DNA of 64,000 nt from DATKPE01 sp035524335. GTDB lineage: Bacteria; Bacteroidota; Ignavibacteria; UBA10030; SZUA-254. The notes below the pieces were generated by a model, which saw nothing but the letters and a program-made list of their open reading frames with translations, did no database searches and was not told the DNA's origin. Where the stretch lies: positions 90,647 to 154,646 of the forward strand of contig DATKPE010000001.1 in NCBI GenBank assembly GCA_035524335.1, given 5' to 3'. Of this stretch, positions 49,620-58,718 are shown in pieces; position 1 is the stretch's first letter; each line of letters begins with the position of its first letter. A program made the position numbers and the translations under genes.

Positions 49620-50579
49620 TCAGGCCGGCTGGCCGTAGAGAACGGCAAGAAGGACCTTGCCGACCGCCTCCAGACTCGCCGCACTGCATTTGTCGGGGGT
49701 GTCCTCCAATGTATGCCAGTAGCGGTTGCTCGCGTCGGGATACTGAAAATCGATCAGGTCGATCGTCCGGATGCCCGCCTCATTCAACGGGACGTGGTCG
49801 TCGAGGACGGGGCGCTGATCGGCATCGGTGAATTGATACACGCCGAGAGATTTTGCGGTCGACCAGACGAGGGAGACCACATCGGGAGCGAGCTGGACGG
49901 ACGTCGGTTCCCGCAGAAGTTCCAGATTGCTGTCCCCGACCATGTCGAGGAGAATGCCGAACGCCGGGCGGTATCCCGGGGGAAGGTGCTGGGCAAAATA
50001 CCTGGCTCCGAGAAGATAGTTTGCCTGATCCCCTTCCTTGCCGTAATCCTCGCCGTCGACGAGAAGGAAATCGATTCCCGCGGCGGGAGGGGCATGTTTC
50101 ATGAGCCGGGCGATTTCGAGAAGAATTGCAACGCCGCTTGCGCCGTCATTCGCTCCGAGGATCGGCTGCTGCTGTTTGGCGGGATCCTTTTCCTGATCGG
50201 CCCGCGGTCTGGTATCCCAGTGGGCGATAAGAAGGATCCTGTTGCCGGCCTTCGGATTGACCTGGGCGAAGACATTCGTCAGCGCGAGCTTTTCTCCGTC
50301 ATAGCCGTCGGCTGTGAATTCCTGCCGGGAGACGGTGTCGACGGCATGCGCAAGCTGGTTGACGAGGTAGTCGAGGCATTTCTGATGGCCGGTGGAACCC
50401 GGATTCCGGGGGCCGAATGCCGTTTGTGCCTGCAGAAACCCGAACGCTTCCCCGCCATTGAATACCGGCGGCGGGGTGATGGTGAACTGTGCCTGGGGAG
50501 CGGGGGTTTTCGGCACAGGTACCTGGCGCGAGCATGATACAAAGAGGAGGATGGTAACGATGACCGGTGTAATTTTCAT
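49620..50579 (-). CDS. M28-family lipoprotein, glutaminyl-peptide cyclotransferase-like
   Basis: A 319-residue predicted lipoprotein (signal MKITPVIVTILLFVSC with Cys16). The M28/glutaminyl cyclase fold is clear: LIAHWDTRPRADQEKD, ILGANDGASGVAILLEIARLM, FLLVDGEDYG, LLDMVGD and the late YWHTLEDTPDKCSAASLEAVGKVL. His, Asp, Glu, Asp and His metal ligands are all visible. The pattern is closer to glutaminyl-peptide cyclotransferases than to classical aminopeptidases, so it may form N-terminal pyroglutamate on exported proteins. The start was chosen at the signal peptide; the open frame upstream is spurious. Confidence 0.88.
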   Translation of the reverse strand: MKITPVIVTILLFVSCSRQVPVPKTPAPQAQFTITPPPVFNGGEAFGFLQAQTAFGPRNPGSTGHQKCLDYLVNQLAHAVDTVSRQEFTADGYDGEKLALTNVFAQVNPKAGNRILLIAHWDTRPRADQEKDPAKQQQPILGANDGASGVAILLEIARLMKHAPPAAGIDFLLVDGEDYGKEGDQANYLLGARYFAQHLPPGYRPAFGILLDMVGDSNLELLREPTSVQLAPDVVSLVWSTAKSLGVYQFTDADQRPVLDDHVPLNEAGIRTIDLIDFQYPDASNRYWHTLEDTPDKCSAASLEAVGKVLLAVLYGQPA

Positions 50580-50716
50580 AGTCCTGTGCAGTGGTGTTGT
50601 TAAATCTAAGAAAAACGGATTTCTTCCGCAATCCGGCGCCGGCGGTGCAACCTTTTGCCGTTTGATACGTTTATCCAGACGGTAGACCATGTTCGGAATC
50701 AGTGAAAGGACAGTTT

Positions 50717-51679
50717 ATGAAACCTCTGAAAGTTCAGGTCCAGATAGCGGTTCTTCTCCTTTTCGGTCTGATTTTCGGCATCTCGATGGTAGCGCTTTCG
50801 GTCCGGGCAGATCCGGCGGAGAACGAATCGTCGTTCTCCGGCAACGGGGATAACAGGGTATACGACAAGGTGTACCAGGTCCGGGAAGGCGGCACGTTTT
50901 CGCTCAGGGCCGATGCGGGCGATTTGACCCTCTCCGGGACCGACGCGCAGGAAGTGTCGATTCATGTCACGGCCGAAGGAAACGAGCGGATGCTGAAACG
51001 ATTCGACGTCTCCTCGTCCCTCGACGGCAATAAGGTCACCCTTCGCGGGAGAATGGAGAATTCCTTTCTTAACTGGTTCGGCGATAACTCGCTCGATATC
51101 CGTTACGATGTCCGGGTACCGAAAAATTTCAACCTGACCATCCGCACCGCGGGCGGGAGCATCGACGTCCGTAACATCGCCGGGACCGTCGACGGGGAAA
51201 CCTCCGGCGGCGGGCTCGAGGTGGAGGGCGTCAGCGGCTCGATCCGCCTTTCCACGTCCGGGGGGGATGTGAAAGTCCGGAACCTCTCCGGCACCATTTC
51301 CCTGGAAACATCCGGAGGAGGAATAAACGGGGAAAATATCTCCGGGCCGCTGACCGTGAAGACGTCGGGGGGGAACATCGATCTGCGCTCGTGCGACGGA
51401 AAGATCCGCGCCTCCACATCGGGCGGGGATGTCCGTCTGGTCGCGAATGACAACAAAGGGATAGACCTTTCCACCTCGGGCGGGAATGTGACCCTCCGGA
51501 TGCCGAAATCGATCGGCGCGGATATCAGCGCGGAAACGAGCGGGGGGGACGTGAGCTGTGATTTTCCGGTGAACGGTAGACACCGGGACGGAAGTCTGCA
51601 CGGGACGATCAACGGCGGCGGGAATTCCGTGAGACTCGAAACGTCGGGGGGAGAAATCGTGATCAGTCCGGCCGAGTAA
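50717..51679 (+). CDS. DUF4097-type exported beta-helix protein
   Basis: About 320 residues. A signal or anchor helix (IAVLLLFGLIFGISMVALSV) is followed by a right-handed beta-helix with repeats of ~19 residues. TSGG occurs eight times (ETSGGGLE, STSGGDVK, KTSGGNID and so on), as in DUF4097 proteins. No catalytic residues are visible; such proteins are surface or periplasmic scaffolds of unknown role. AAAGGA lies six bases before ATG 50717; the GTG at 50702 precedes that site and is less likely. It diverges from the M28 peptidase gene. Confidence 0.82.
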   Translation: MKPLKVQVQIAVLLLFGLIFGISMVALSVRADPAENESSFSGNGDNRVYDKVYQVREGGTFSLRADAGDLTLSGTDAQEVSIHVTAEGNERMLKRFDVSSSLDGNKVTLRGRMENSFLNWFGDNSLDIRYDVRVPKNFNLTIRTAGGSIDVRNIAGTVDGETSGGGLEVEGVSGSIRLSTSGGDVKVRNLSGTISLETSGGGINGENISGPLTVKTSGGNIDLRSCDGKIRASTSGGDVRLVANDNKGIDLSTSGGNVTLRMPKSIGADISAETSGGDVSCDFPVNGRHRDGSLHGTINGGGNSVRLETSGGEIVISPAE

Positions 51680-51705
51680 CCGGCCCGGTCATCTCAACGG
51701 TTCCT

Positions 51706-51744
51706 ATCCGTCCAGCCGTCTGACCGGCCGGACGGATTTTTTTT
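51706..51744 (+). terminator. Intrinsic terminator between converging DUF4097 and dacB genes
   Basis: ATCCGTCC pairs with GGACGGAT, with additional CAGCC/GGC pairing inside, then eight Ts. The T-tract is only on the plus-strand side. Confidence 0.85.
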
Positions 51745-53200
51745 ACCTCTCGAACGAACGGGCCGCGAGGTATACGACGATGGCATCCTGGAGGGAACGG
51801 GCGGCGACCGTACTTCGGGGGACGTTGTTCACAAATATGCAGTAGGCAAGTTCCCTGCCGTCGGCGGATTTTACATATCCTGCGAGCGAACTGATGCCGG
51901 TCATGGTGCCGGTTTTCGCCGCCGCATTCCCCACGGCGGCGGTCCCTTTCATACGATGTGCGAGCGTGCCGTCCTGGCCGGCGAGAGGAAGGCTCGCCTG
52001 AAAGACCGGGAACGTCTTCCGGTCGTGGTAACGGGCCACCAGAAATTTCACCATGGCATCAGCCGAAATAAGGGAGTACCGTGAAACGCCCGACCCGTCG
52101 GCGAGAAATATCGCGGCGGTATCCGCTCCGGCCTCGTGGAGCTCGTGCCCGATGAGGGCAAGGCCTGTATCGGCGATACCGGTCCCGCCCCGGTCGGCCG
52201 CCGCCATGACCCGGAGGAGATTTTCCGCTCCGAGATTGTAGCTCCATTTATTAATGTGCCACACCACGGTGTCGAGCGTATGGAAGAGCCGGAAGAGTGT
52301 GCGGGACCCCGAAGATGCGCCGAAAGTGAGCGTTCCGCCGACGCTGATTCCCTGCGCGGTGAGCCGGTCGCGCAGGAGCTGGAGGAAGACGCTGTCCGGA
52401 TGGGCGACGCTCACGGTAATATCCTTCGTGCTCTCCCGGGGTCCGATCCTTCCTCTGACGATGAACGTGTTCTCGCCGTGAGGCCGGTCGATCGCGATGG
52501 GAGGGATCTGCTCGTCGCTTCCGACGATCGCATTGTTCTCGATCCGGATGGAGGAAATGACGGGCGAGGAGGTGATGACCGGGGGTGTGCCGTACCGGTC
52601 GCCGGTCACGATGGAGATCGTAATGGAATTTTTGTTGACTGTCAGCGGGGAGATAAACGCCTCGTCGGCTTCCGGTTCGTCGTCCCACATCCATCCCTTT
52701 CCCCATCCGGTGCTGTCGAACAGAGAGATATTCCCGACCAGGTTGCCGGTAATATGTCTGATGCCCGCGGCGGCGATCGCGGCGGCGGCGGAATCGAGGT
52801 CGTCCGTAACGAGCAGGGGATCGCCTGAACCCTGAACGATGAGATCGCCGCTGAGCTGTCCGCGGGAGACCGTCCCGTTGGTGGAGAATGGTGTGATGAA
52901 TTTATACCGGCTTCCCAGCAGATGAAGTGCAGTCCCGGTGGTCAGGATCTTCGCTGTTGAAGCGGGCTGGAAGGCTTTTTCGGCATTGAGCGCATAAAGA
53001 ACCGACCGTGCGGGGGCATCCGCGATTTCGATCCCGATGGAGGCGGGGGCAAGGAGGGAGTCGGCCGCGAAGGAATGGACAATCGAATCAATCTCCCTTC
53101 GGAAGTGCCCTCGTCCACCGCGCGACTGCGGATAGATCTCCTGGAGATTCCCGAGGAGGTGTAGGACCAGGATCGATATGAGGCAGAGACGTGAGTGCAT
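51743..53200 (-). CDS. dacB: D-alanyl-D-alanine carboxypeptidase/endopeptidase (PBP4, S13 family)
   Basis: A periplasmic penicillin-binding protein (485 residues) that trims or opens peptidoglycan crosslinks. A signal peptide leads to the active-site Ser81 in PASTAK (SxxK), WSYNLGAENL (SxN-type) and AAKTGTMTG (KTG). The large insertion between SxxK and SxN is typical of the S13 class. It fits the envelope theme with the LysM protein. An AT-rich promoter region of ~160 bases separates it from divergent secA. Confidence 0.94.
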   Translation of the reverse strand: MHSRLCLISILVLHLLGNLQEIYPQSRGGRGHFRREIDSIVHSFAADSLLAPASIGIEIADAPARSVLYALNAEKAFQPASTAKILTTGTALHLLGSRYKFITPFSTNGTVSRGQLSGDLIVQGSGDPLLVTDDLDSAAAAIAAAGIRHITGNLVGNISLFDSTGWGKGWMWDDEPEADEAFISPLTVNKNSITISIVTGDRYGTPPVITSSPVISSIRIENNAIVGSDEQIPPIAIDRPHGENTFIVRGRIGPRESTKDITVSVAHPDSVFLQLLRDRLTAQGISVGGTLTFGASSGSRTLFRLFHTLDTVVWHINKWSYNLGAENLLRVMAAADRGGTGIADTGLALIGHELHEAGADTAAIFLADGSGVSRYSLISADAMVKFLVARYHDRKTFPVFQASLPLAGQDGTLAHRMKGTAAVGNAAAKTGTMTGISSLAGYVKSADGRELAYCIFVNNVPRSTVAARSLQDAIVVYLAARSFER

Positions 53201-53296
53201 CGACGTTGTTGTCGGTTGTCGGAGAAATTACATTAAACATATTAAGAAAGTTCATCGAAATCAATCTTTTCCGGGAAGGCTGTGCCTCCGGATGTG

Positions 53297-53325
53297 TTGC
53301 ATCCCTATGAAAAATTGGTTAGATT
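53297..53325 (+). promoter_or_regulatory. Possible promoter of secA
   Basis: TTGCAT, 17 bases, TAGATT, with a ~37-base leader to the ATG. The surrounding AT-rich DNA contains other plausible boxes. Confidence 0.45.
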
Positions 53326-53362
53326 TTACATCAATTGATTTTTATCCCTATCCCGGTGCAGA

Positions 53363-56300
53363 ATGCTGAAGTTTTTATCAAAACTCTTCCCGAGTAAATC
53401 TGCGAAAGATATCCAACGGATTTTTCCGATCGTCGAGGAAATCAATGCCCACGTCGAGGAATACCGTCAGCTTTCCGACGAGGAACTGAAGAACAAAACG
53501 CAGGAATTCCGTGCCAGAATCAGCGATGCGATAAAGGAAGAAGTGGAAGAGCTGGAGAAGCTGAAACAGAAGGTGGAAGAACTGAAATCCGACACCACGG
53601 CGTCTCTTGAGGAGCGCGAAGCGGTTTTTACCGGCATCGAGGAACTGCAGAAGCTGAGGGACGACAAGATCGACGAGGTGCTGGAAGAGATCCTGCCGGA
53701 GGCGTTTGCGGTGGTGAAGGAGGCCTGCCGGCGGCTGGTCGGTCAGACCTGGGATGTCACCGGCCGGAAGATCCAGTGGGACATGGTCCCGTTCGATGTC
53801 CAGCTCATCGGCGGCATCGTCCTGCACGAAGGGAAGATTGCGGAGATGGCGACCGGCGAGGGAAAGACCCTCGTGGCGACCATGCCGCTCTACCTGAACG
53901 CTCTGCCGGGACGGGGAGTTCATCTCGTCACGGTCAACGATTATCTCGCCCTCCGCGACAGCCAGTGGATGGGAAAAATATTCGAGACGCTGGGCCTCAC
54001 CGTCGGCTGTATTCAAACCGACATGCATTCCGCACAGCGGCGCCTGCAGTATTCCTGCGATATCACCTACGGCACGAATAACGAGTTCGGATTCGATTAT
54101 CTCCGCGACAACATGGTCGTCGCTCCGGAGGATCTCGTCCATCGCGATTACTACTATGCCATCGTCGACGAAGTCGACTCGGTCCTCATCGACGAAGCCC
54201 GGACCCCGCTCATCATCAGCGGTCCGGTCTCCTCCGAAGACCATAAGTTCTCGGAGATGAAGCCTCGGGTGGAGCGGCTGGTGACCGCCCAGCGGAATTA
54301 TGTCACAAAGATCGTCGCGGAAGCGGAACAATACCTCGCCGAGGGCAAAACCGCCGAAGCGGGTGTCCAGATTCTCCGCGCCTTCCGCGGCCTGCCGAAA
54401 CACAAACGTCTTATGAAGCTCCTCTCGGAACCGGACAAGAAAAAGCTGATGCAGGAAACCGAGATGGAATATCTCCGCGATCAGTCGCGCCGGATGCATG
54501 AAATTGACGACGAACTCTATTACGCGATCGATGAGCGGGATCATTCGATCAATCTGAGCGAAAAGGGAAGGGATTTGCTGGCCGGAGCGGGATCCGACAA
54601 GGACTTCTTCGTCCTGCCCGACGTCGGCACCGAAGTCGCGGTCATCGAGAACTCGACGGAACTTTCCCCCGAGGAGCGGCAGAGGCAAAAGGACGAACTG
54701 AATCTCCGGTATGCGGAGAAGAGCGACCGCATCCATACCGTCACCCAGCTTCTCCGGGCCTATTCGCTCTATGAAAAGGACGACGAGTATGTCGTCTCGG
54801 ATGACGGAAAGGTGATGATTGTTGATGAGTTCACCGGCCGCCTTCTCTCGGGACGGCGCTACTCGGACGGCCTTCATCAGGCGATCGAGGCGAAAGAGGG
54901 AGTGAAAGTGGAGCGGGATATGCAGACGCTCGCGACGATCACCCTCCAGAATTATTTTCGCCTATACCGGAAACTTGCCGGGATGACCGGCACCGCGGAG
55001 ACCGAAGCCTCGGAATTTTTCGAAATCTACAAACTGGACGTGGTGGTGATTCCCACGAACAAGGAAATGGTGCGGGACGACCGGGACGATGTCATCTATC
55101 GTACCAAGAGGGAAAAGTACAATGCGGTCATCGTGGAGATCGAGGAACGGCGGAAAGCCGGCCAGCCGGTCTTGGTCGGTACCACAAGCGTCGAGGTCTC
55201 AGAAACCCTCAGCCGCATGCTGAAACGGGCGGGCATCCCCCACAATGTGCTGAATGCGAAACAGCACCAGCGGGAGGCGGAAATCGTCGCCCATGCCGGT
55301 CTCCCCGGGAGTGTGACCATCGCGACCAATATGGCGGGACGCGGAACCGACATCAAGCTGGGGCCCGGCGTCGCCCAAACCGGCGGACTCCATATCATCG
55401 GAACAGAACGCCACGAGGCGCGGCGCATCGACCGTCAGCTCCGCGGCCGGTCGGGCCGCCAGGGCGACCCCGGTTCGTCGCAGTTCTATCTCTCCCTCGA
55501 AGATGATCTGATGAGGCTCTTCGGCAGTGACCGCATCGCCGGCATCATGCAACGGCTCGGCCTCAAGGAGGGGGAGGTGATCCAGCACCCGCTCATCACC
55601 CGGTCGGTCGAACGGGCCCAGAAAAAAGTCGAGGAAAACAACTTCGCGATCCGCAAGCGACTGCTGGAATACGACAATGTGATGAACCAGCAGAGGGAGG
55701 TTATTTACTCCCGCCGCCGCCACGCGCTTCTCGGGGAGCGTCTCCGGGAGGATATTCTCGAAATGCTCCGGGAGTTCGTCGACGGACTCATCGAAAAATA
55801 CTATGACAAAGGCGAGATCGAACAGCTCAGGGAAGCTCTCCGGACAAACCTTCTCGTCGATTTTTCGATCACCCCCGGTCAATGGCAGAAAATCGGCAAG
55901 GACGGGGTGAGGGACGCGGTTCTCCGTGCCGCGGGCGAGTTCTATAAGCGGAAGGAAGAGCGCCTCACCACGGAACAGCTTGCTCTCCTGGAAAAAATGG
56001 TCTCTCTGCAGGTCATCGACGAGAAGTGGAAGGACCACCTGCGCGAAATGGACGACCTGAAGGAGGGAATTCATCTCCGTGCCTACGGCCAGAAGGACCC
56101 GGTCCTCGAGTACAAGTCCGAATCGTTCAACATGTTCGTCGAACTTCTCGACCTCCTCGCCGTCGACACCCTGAATCTCGTCTTCAAACTCTTCCCCCAG
56201 CCGGAGGCCCAGGCTCCGATGCCGCGGGCAGTCCGGGCGCCCCGGCCCCAGCAGATGCGTCTGACTCATGAAACCTCGACCGGGATGGGATTCCAGGCGT

Positions 56301-56464
56301 CACCCGGCCCCGGGGCCGGCGGAGAAGCGGTTCTTGAGCACGATACACCGCAGGCCGCACGCGCGGGTAAACCCCAGCCGGTGCAGGTCGGTGAAAAGGT
56401 CGGGAGAAACGATCCCTGCCCATGCGGGAGCGGGAAAAAATACAAGCAATGTCACGGTCGATGA
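53363..56464 (+). CDS. secA: Preprotein translocase ATPase SecA
   Basis: The motor of Sec protein export (1033 residues). Visible parts are MATGEGKTLVATMPLYLNAL (Walker A), VDEVDSVLIDEARTPLIISGP (Walker B), the helicase motif ATNMAGRGTDIKLGPGV, GRSGRQGDPGSSQFYLSLEDDLMRLFGS and the C-terminal zinc SEC-C motif GRNDPCPCGSGKKYKQCH. An insertion after the Walker B region (KPRVERLVTAQRNYVTKI through GLPKHKRLMKLLSE to FFVLPDVGTEV) is the form seen in Bacteroidetes/Chlorobi SecA and explains the length. No Shine-Dalgarno is obvious before the ATG. era overlaps its stop. Confidence 0.98.
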   Translation: MLKFLSKLFPSKSAKDIQRIFPIVEEINAHVEEYRQLSDEELKNKTQEFRARISDAIKEEVEELEKLKQKVEELKSDTTASLEEREAVFTGIEELQKLRDDKIDEVLEEILPEAFAVVKEACRRLVGQTWDVTGRKIQWDMVPFDVQLIGGIVLHEGKIAEMATGEGKTLVATMPLYLNALPGRGVHLVTVNDYLALRDSQWMGKIFETLGLTVGCIQTDMHSAQRRLQYSCDITYGTNNEFGFDYLRDNMVVAPEDLVHRDYYYAIVDEVDSVLIDEARTPLIISGPVSSEDHKFSEMKPRVERLVTAQRNYVTKIVAEAEQYLAEGKTAEAGVQILRAFRGLPKHKRLMKLLSEPDKKKLMQETEMEYLRDQSRRMHEIDDELYYAIDERDHSINLSEKGRDLLAGAGSDKDFFVLPDVGTEVAVIENSTELSPEERQRQKDELNLRYAEKSDRIHTVTQLLRAYSLYEKDDEYVVSDDGKVMIVDEFTGRLLSGRRYSDGLHQAIEAKEGVKVERDMQTLATITLQNYFRLYRKLAGMTGTAETEASEFFEIYKLDVVVIPTNKEMVRDDRDDVIYRTKREKYNAVIVEIEERRKAGQPVLVGTTSVEVSETLSRMLKRAGIPHNVLNAKQHQREAEIVAHAGLPGSVTIATNMAGRGTDIKLGPGVAQTGGLHIIGTERHEARRIDRQLRGRSGRQGDPGSSQFYLSLEDDLMRLFGSDRIAGIMQRLGLKEGEVIQHPLITRSVERAQKKVEENNFAIRKRLLEYDNVMNQQREVIYSRRRHALLGERLREDILEMLREFVDGLIEKYYDKGEIEQLREALRTNLLVDFSITPGQWQKIGKDGVRDAVLRAAGEFYKRKEERLTTEQLALLEKMVSLQVIDEKWKDHLREMDDLKEGIHLRAYGQKDPVLEYKSESFNMFVELLDLLAVDTLNLVFKLFPQPEAQAPMPRAVRAPRPQQMRLTHETSTGMGFQASPGPGAGGEAVLEHDTPQAARAGKPQPVQVGEKVGRNDPCPCGSGKKYKQCHGR

Positions 56465-57411
56465 CCGGACCGGATCTTCCCGTGCCGCAGGATCCACTGC
56501 CGGGTGAGGCTGTACCCCGGAAGTATCATGCCGGTTACGTTGCGCTCGTCGGCGAGCCGAATGTCGGGAAATCGACACTCATGAACGCGTTTGTCGGCAC
56601 AAAGATTTCGATCGTGTCGGACAAACCGCAGACCACGCGCCACCGCATCGTCGGCATTGTCAGCAGGGAGGATTGCCAGATCGTCTGCCTCGATACTCCG
56701 GGCATCATCACCCCGAAATACCTTCTCCATGAGGTCATGATGGGGGCGGTCCGGAGCGCGATGGAAGACGCCGACGTCATCTGCTGTATGATCGACGCCG
56801 CTCATCCCAAAACAGGACCCCGGTATGCCCATGACCTCGCGCACGATCTCCTCCGATCGGTCGCGAAGCCGCTCTACATCATCATCAACAAGATCGATCT
56901 CGTGCCCCGGGATGCGCTCCTCCCGGTGATCGGTTTTTATTCTGAGACGTACGCACCGAAAGAGATCTTTCCCATATCGGCCAGGCATGGAACGGGCACC
57001 GGCGATCTGCTCGATGCGCTCGCGCGCGAAATGCCAGCGCATCCCGCCTACTACTCGACCGATGTTCTGAGCGAACATCCGGAACGGTTTTTCGTCGCCG
57101 AACTGATCCGCGAAGCCATTTTCCGGAAATTCCGGAAGGAACTTCCCTATTCCACGACAGTCGACATACTCGAATTCCGCGAGGCGGAGGCGCGCAAGGA
57201 CCTGATCCGGGCCGAGATTTATGTCGAGCGCGACACCCAGCGTGCAATCATCATCGGCCGGAAGGGACTTGCCCTGAAAACCGTCGGTGCGGATGCTCGC
57301 AGCGAAATCGAGGCGTTCCTCGGACGTCCGGTCTTCCTCGAACTCTATGTGAAAGTCCGCAAACAGTGGCGTGAGGACGACGCATGGCTCAAGAGGCTTG
57401 GTTATCACTGA
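56461..57411 (+). CDS. era: GTPase Era
   Basis: A ribosome-biogenesis GTPase (316 residues) that binds 16S rRNA. G-domain motifs are GEPNVGKSTLMNAFVG (G1), QTTRHRIVGI (G2 region), DTPGI (G3) and INKIDLV (G4), and SARHGTGTGDLL (G5). The C-terminal KH domain (RDTQRAIIIGRKGLALKTVGADARSEIEAFLGRPVFLELYVKVRKQWR) is complete. The ATG overlaps the SecA stop (ATGA); other in-frame starts lie inside secA. The first ~25 residues are a short proline-rich extension. Confidence 0.95.
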   Translation: MTGPDLPVPQDPLPGEAVPRKYHAGYVALVGEPNVGKSTLMNAFVGTKISIVSDKPQTTRHRIVGIVSREDCQIVCLDTPGIITPKYLLHEVMMGAVRSAMEDADVICCMIDAAHPKTGPRYAHDLAHDLLRSVAKPLYIIINKIDLVPRDALLPVIGFYSETYAPKEIFPISARHGTGTGDLLDALAREMPAHPAYYSTDVLSEHPERFFVAELIREAIFRKFRKELPYSTTVDILEFREAEARKDLIRAEIYVERDTQRAIIIGRKGLALKTVGADARSEIEAFLGRPVFLELYVKVRKQWREDDAWLKRLGYH

Positions 57412-57443
57412 CAATTCCCTGCGGTTCCTGATCTCACGGCGCG

Positions 57444-58718
57444 ATGGCCCATATTAAACCGTTCCGCGGATATTGTTACAACACCGATCGGATAAGGCTC
57501 GACGACGTTGTTGCCCCGCCTTACGACGTCATATCGCCGCTCCGCCGCGACAACCTCTACCGCCGGAGTCCGTACAACTGTATCCGCCTGATCCTCGGCC
57601 GGGAACCCGATCCGTACGGATCGGCCGCCCGTTGTTTTACCTCGTGGAAGAATGAAGGCATCCTTCTCCGGGATCCGCTCCCCGCCGTTTACCTCCTTGC
57701 CCAGAAATTCCGCCGGACCGACGGTGAAGAAGCGGTGAGGACGGGAATCATCGCCGCGTGCAGGCTTGAGGAGTTCGGCGCCGGAACTGTTTTTCCGCAC
57801 GAGCGGACCCTGTCCACCCCCAGGGAGGACCGGCGAAAACTGCTGGATGCCACTGGTGCCCTCTTCAGTCAGATCTTCGGGCTCTATGATGATACCGGCG
57901 GCGCCGTCCGGCGCATGCTCGCTCCCGTCATGGCCGGTCCCCCCGATCTTCGCGCAGAGTTCGACGGCGTGGAAAATTCGGTCTGGAAGGCGACCGACCA
58001 GGGGCTCCTCCTCGGGCTTCAGACAGCAATTGCGGATCAGAAGGTCGTGATTGCGGACGGACACCACCGGTATGAAACTGCGCTGGAGTATGCCCGACAT
58101 TGCCGGACGGGGAATCCCGTTCATACCGGAACCGAAGCGTACAATTTCGTGCCGATGTTCCTTACTCCCGTTCACGACCGGGGCCTGGCCGTCCTTCCGA
58201 CGCACCGCCTTATCTCCGGGGTCAGGAACTTTTCGGCCGAACAATTTCTCATGGACCTCGGGAAAGGGTTTTTGGTGGAGAAGGCGGATGGCATGGACGC
58301 CGTTCTGCGTGCCGTTGCGATCCCTTCGGATCCGCCCAGGATCGGGCTGATTCTCGGCGGCGGGAACTCGTTCCATCTGCTGACACCCGGAACATCCCGC
58401 GGCCGCGCTGTCCGGAGCGCGATGGCGGATGCTCTCGATGTCGTCGTCCTTGAACGAAACGTGTTCACCTCTCTGCTCGGCATGACGCAGTCCGACATCC
58501 AGAAAAAAAAGTATCTGGAGTACGAAAAGGATCCGGGGGAGTGCAGGACTGCCGTCGAACAGGGCTTCGCGCAGGCGGCATTTCTGCTCCAGCCTCCGGT
58601 CATCGACCGAATCAAAAGTGTGGCGGAGGCGGGCGTGGTCCTGCCGCAGAAATCGACATATTTTTATCCTAAATTGCTCTCGGGCGTGATCACCTATACC
58701 TTCAGCGAACATGAGTAA
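57444..58718 (+). CDS. DUF1015 family protein
   Basis: A 424-residue protein with the family's N-terminus (KPFRGYCYNTDRIRLDDVVAPPYDVIS), FPHERTL, VIADGHHRYETALEYAR and the late QKSTYFYPKLLSGVITY. The DGHHRYE motif recalls the ParB/sulfiredoxin-type fold of some serine kinases (SbnI, SerK), and DUF1015 genes are often next to serA in other bacteria; here serA is 40 kb away. A kinase role is an inference only. It follows era by 32 bases and overlaps the EamA gene by eight. Confidence 0.85.
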   Translation: MAHIKPFRGYCYNTDRIRLDDVVAPPYDVISPLRRDNLYRRSPYNCIRLILGREPDPYGSAARCFTSWKNEGILLRDPLPAVYLLAQKFRRTDGEEAVRTGIIAACRLEEFGAGTVFPHERTLSTPREDRRKLLDATGALFSQIFGLYDDTGGAVRRMLAPVMAGPPDLRAEFDGVENSVWKATDQGLLLGLQTAIADQKVVIADGHHRYETALEYARHCRTGNPVHTGTEAYNFVPMFLTPVHDRGLAVLPTHRLISGVRNFSAEQFLMDLGKGFLVEKADGMDAVLRAVAIPSDPPRIGLILGGGNSFHLLTPGTSRGRAVRSAMADALDVVVLERNVFTSLLGMTQSDIQKKKYLEYEKDPGECRTAVEQGFAQAAFLLQPPVIDRIKSVAEAGVVLPQKSTYFYPKLLSGVITYTFSEHE

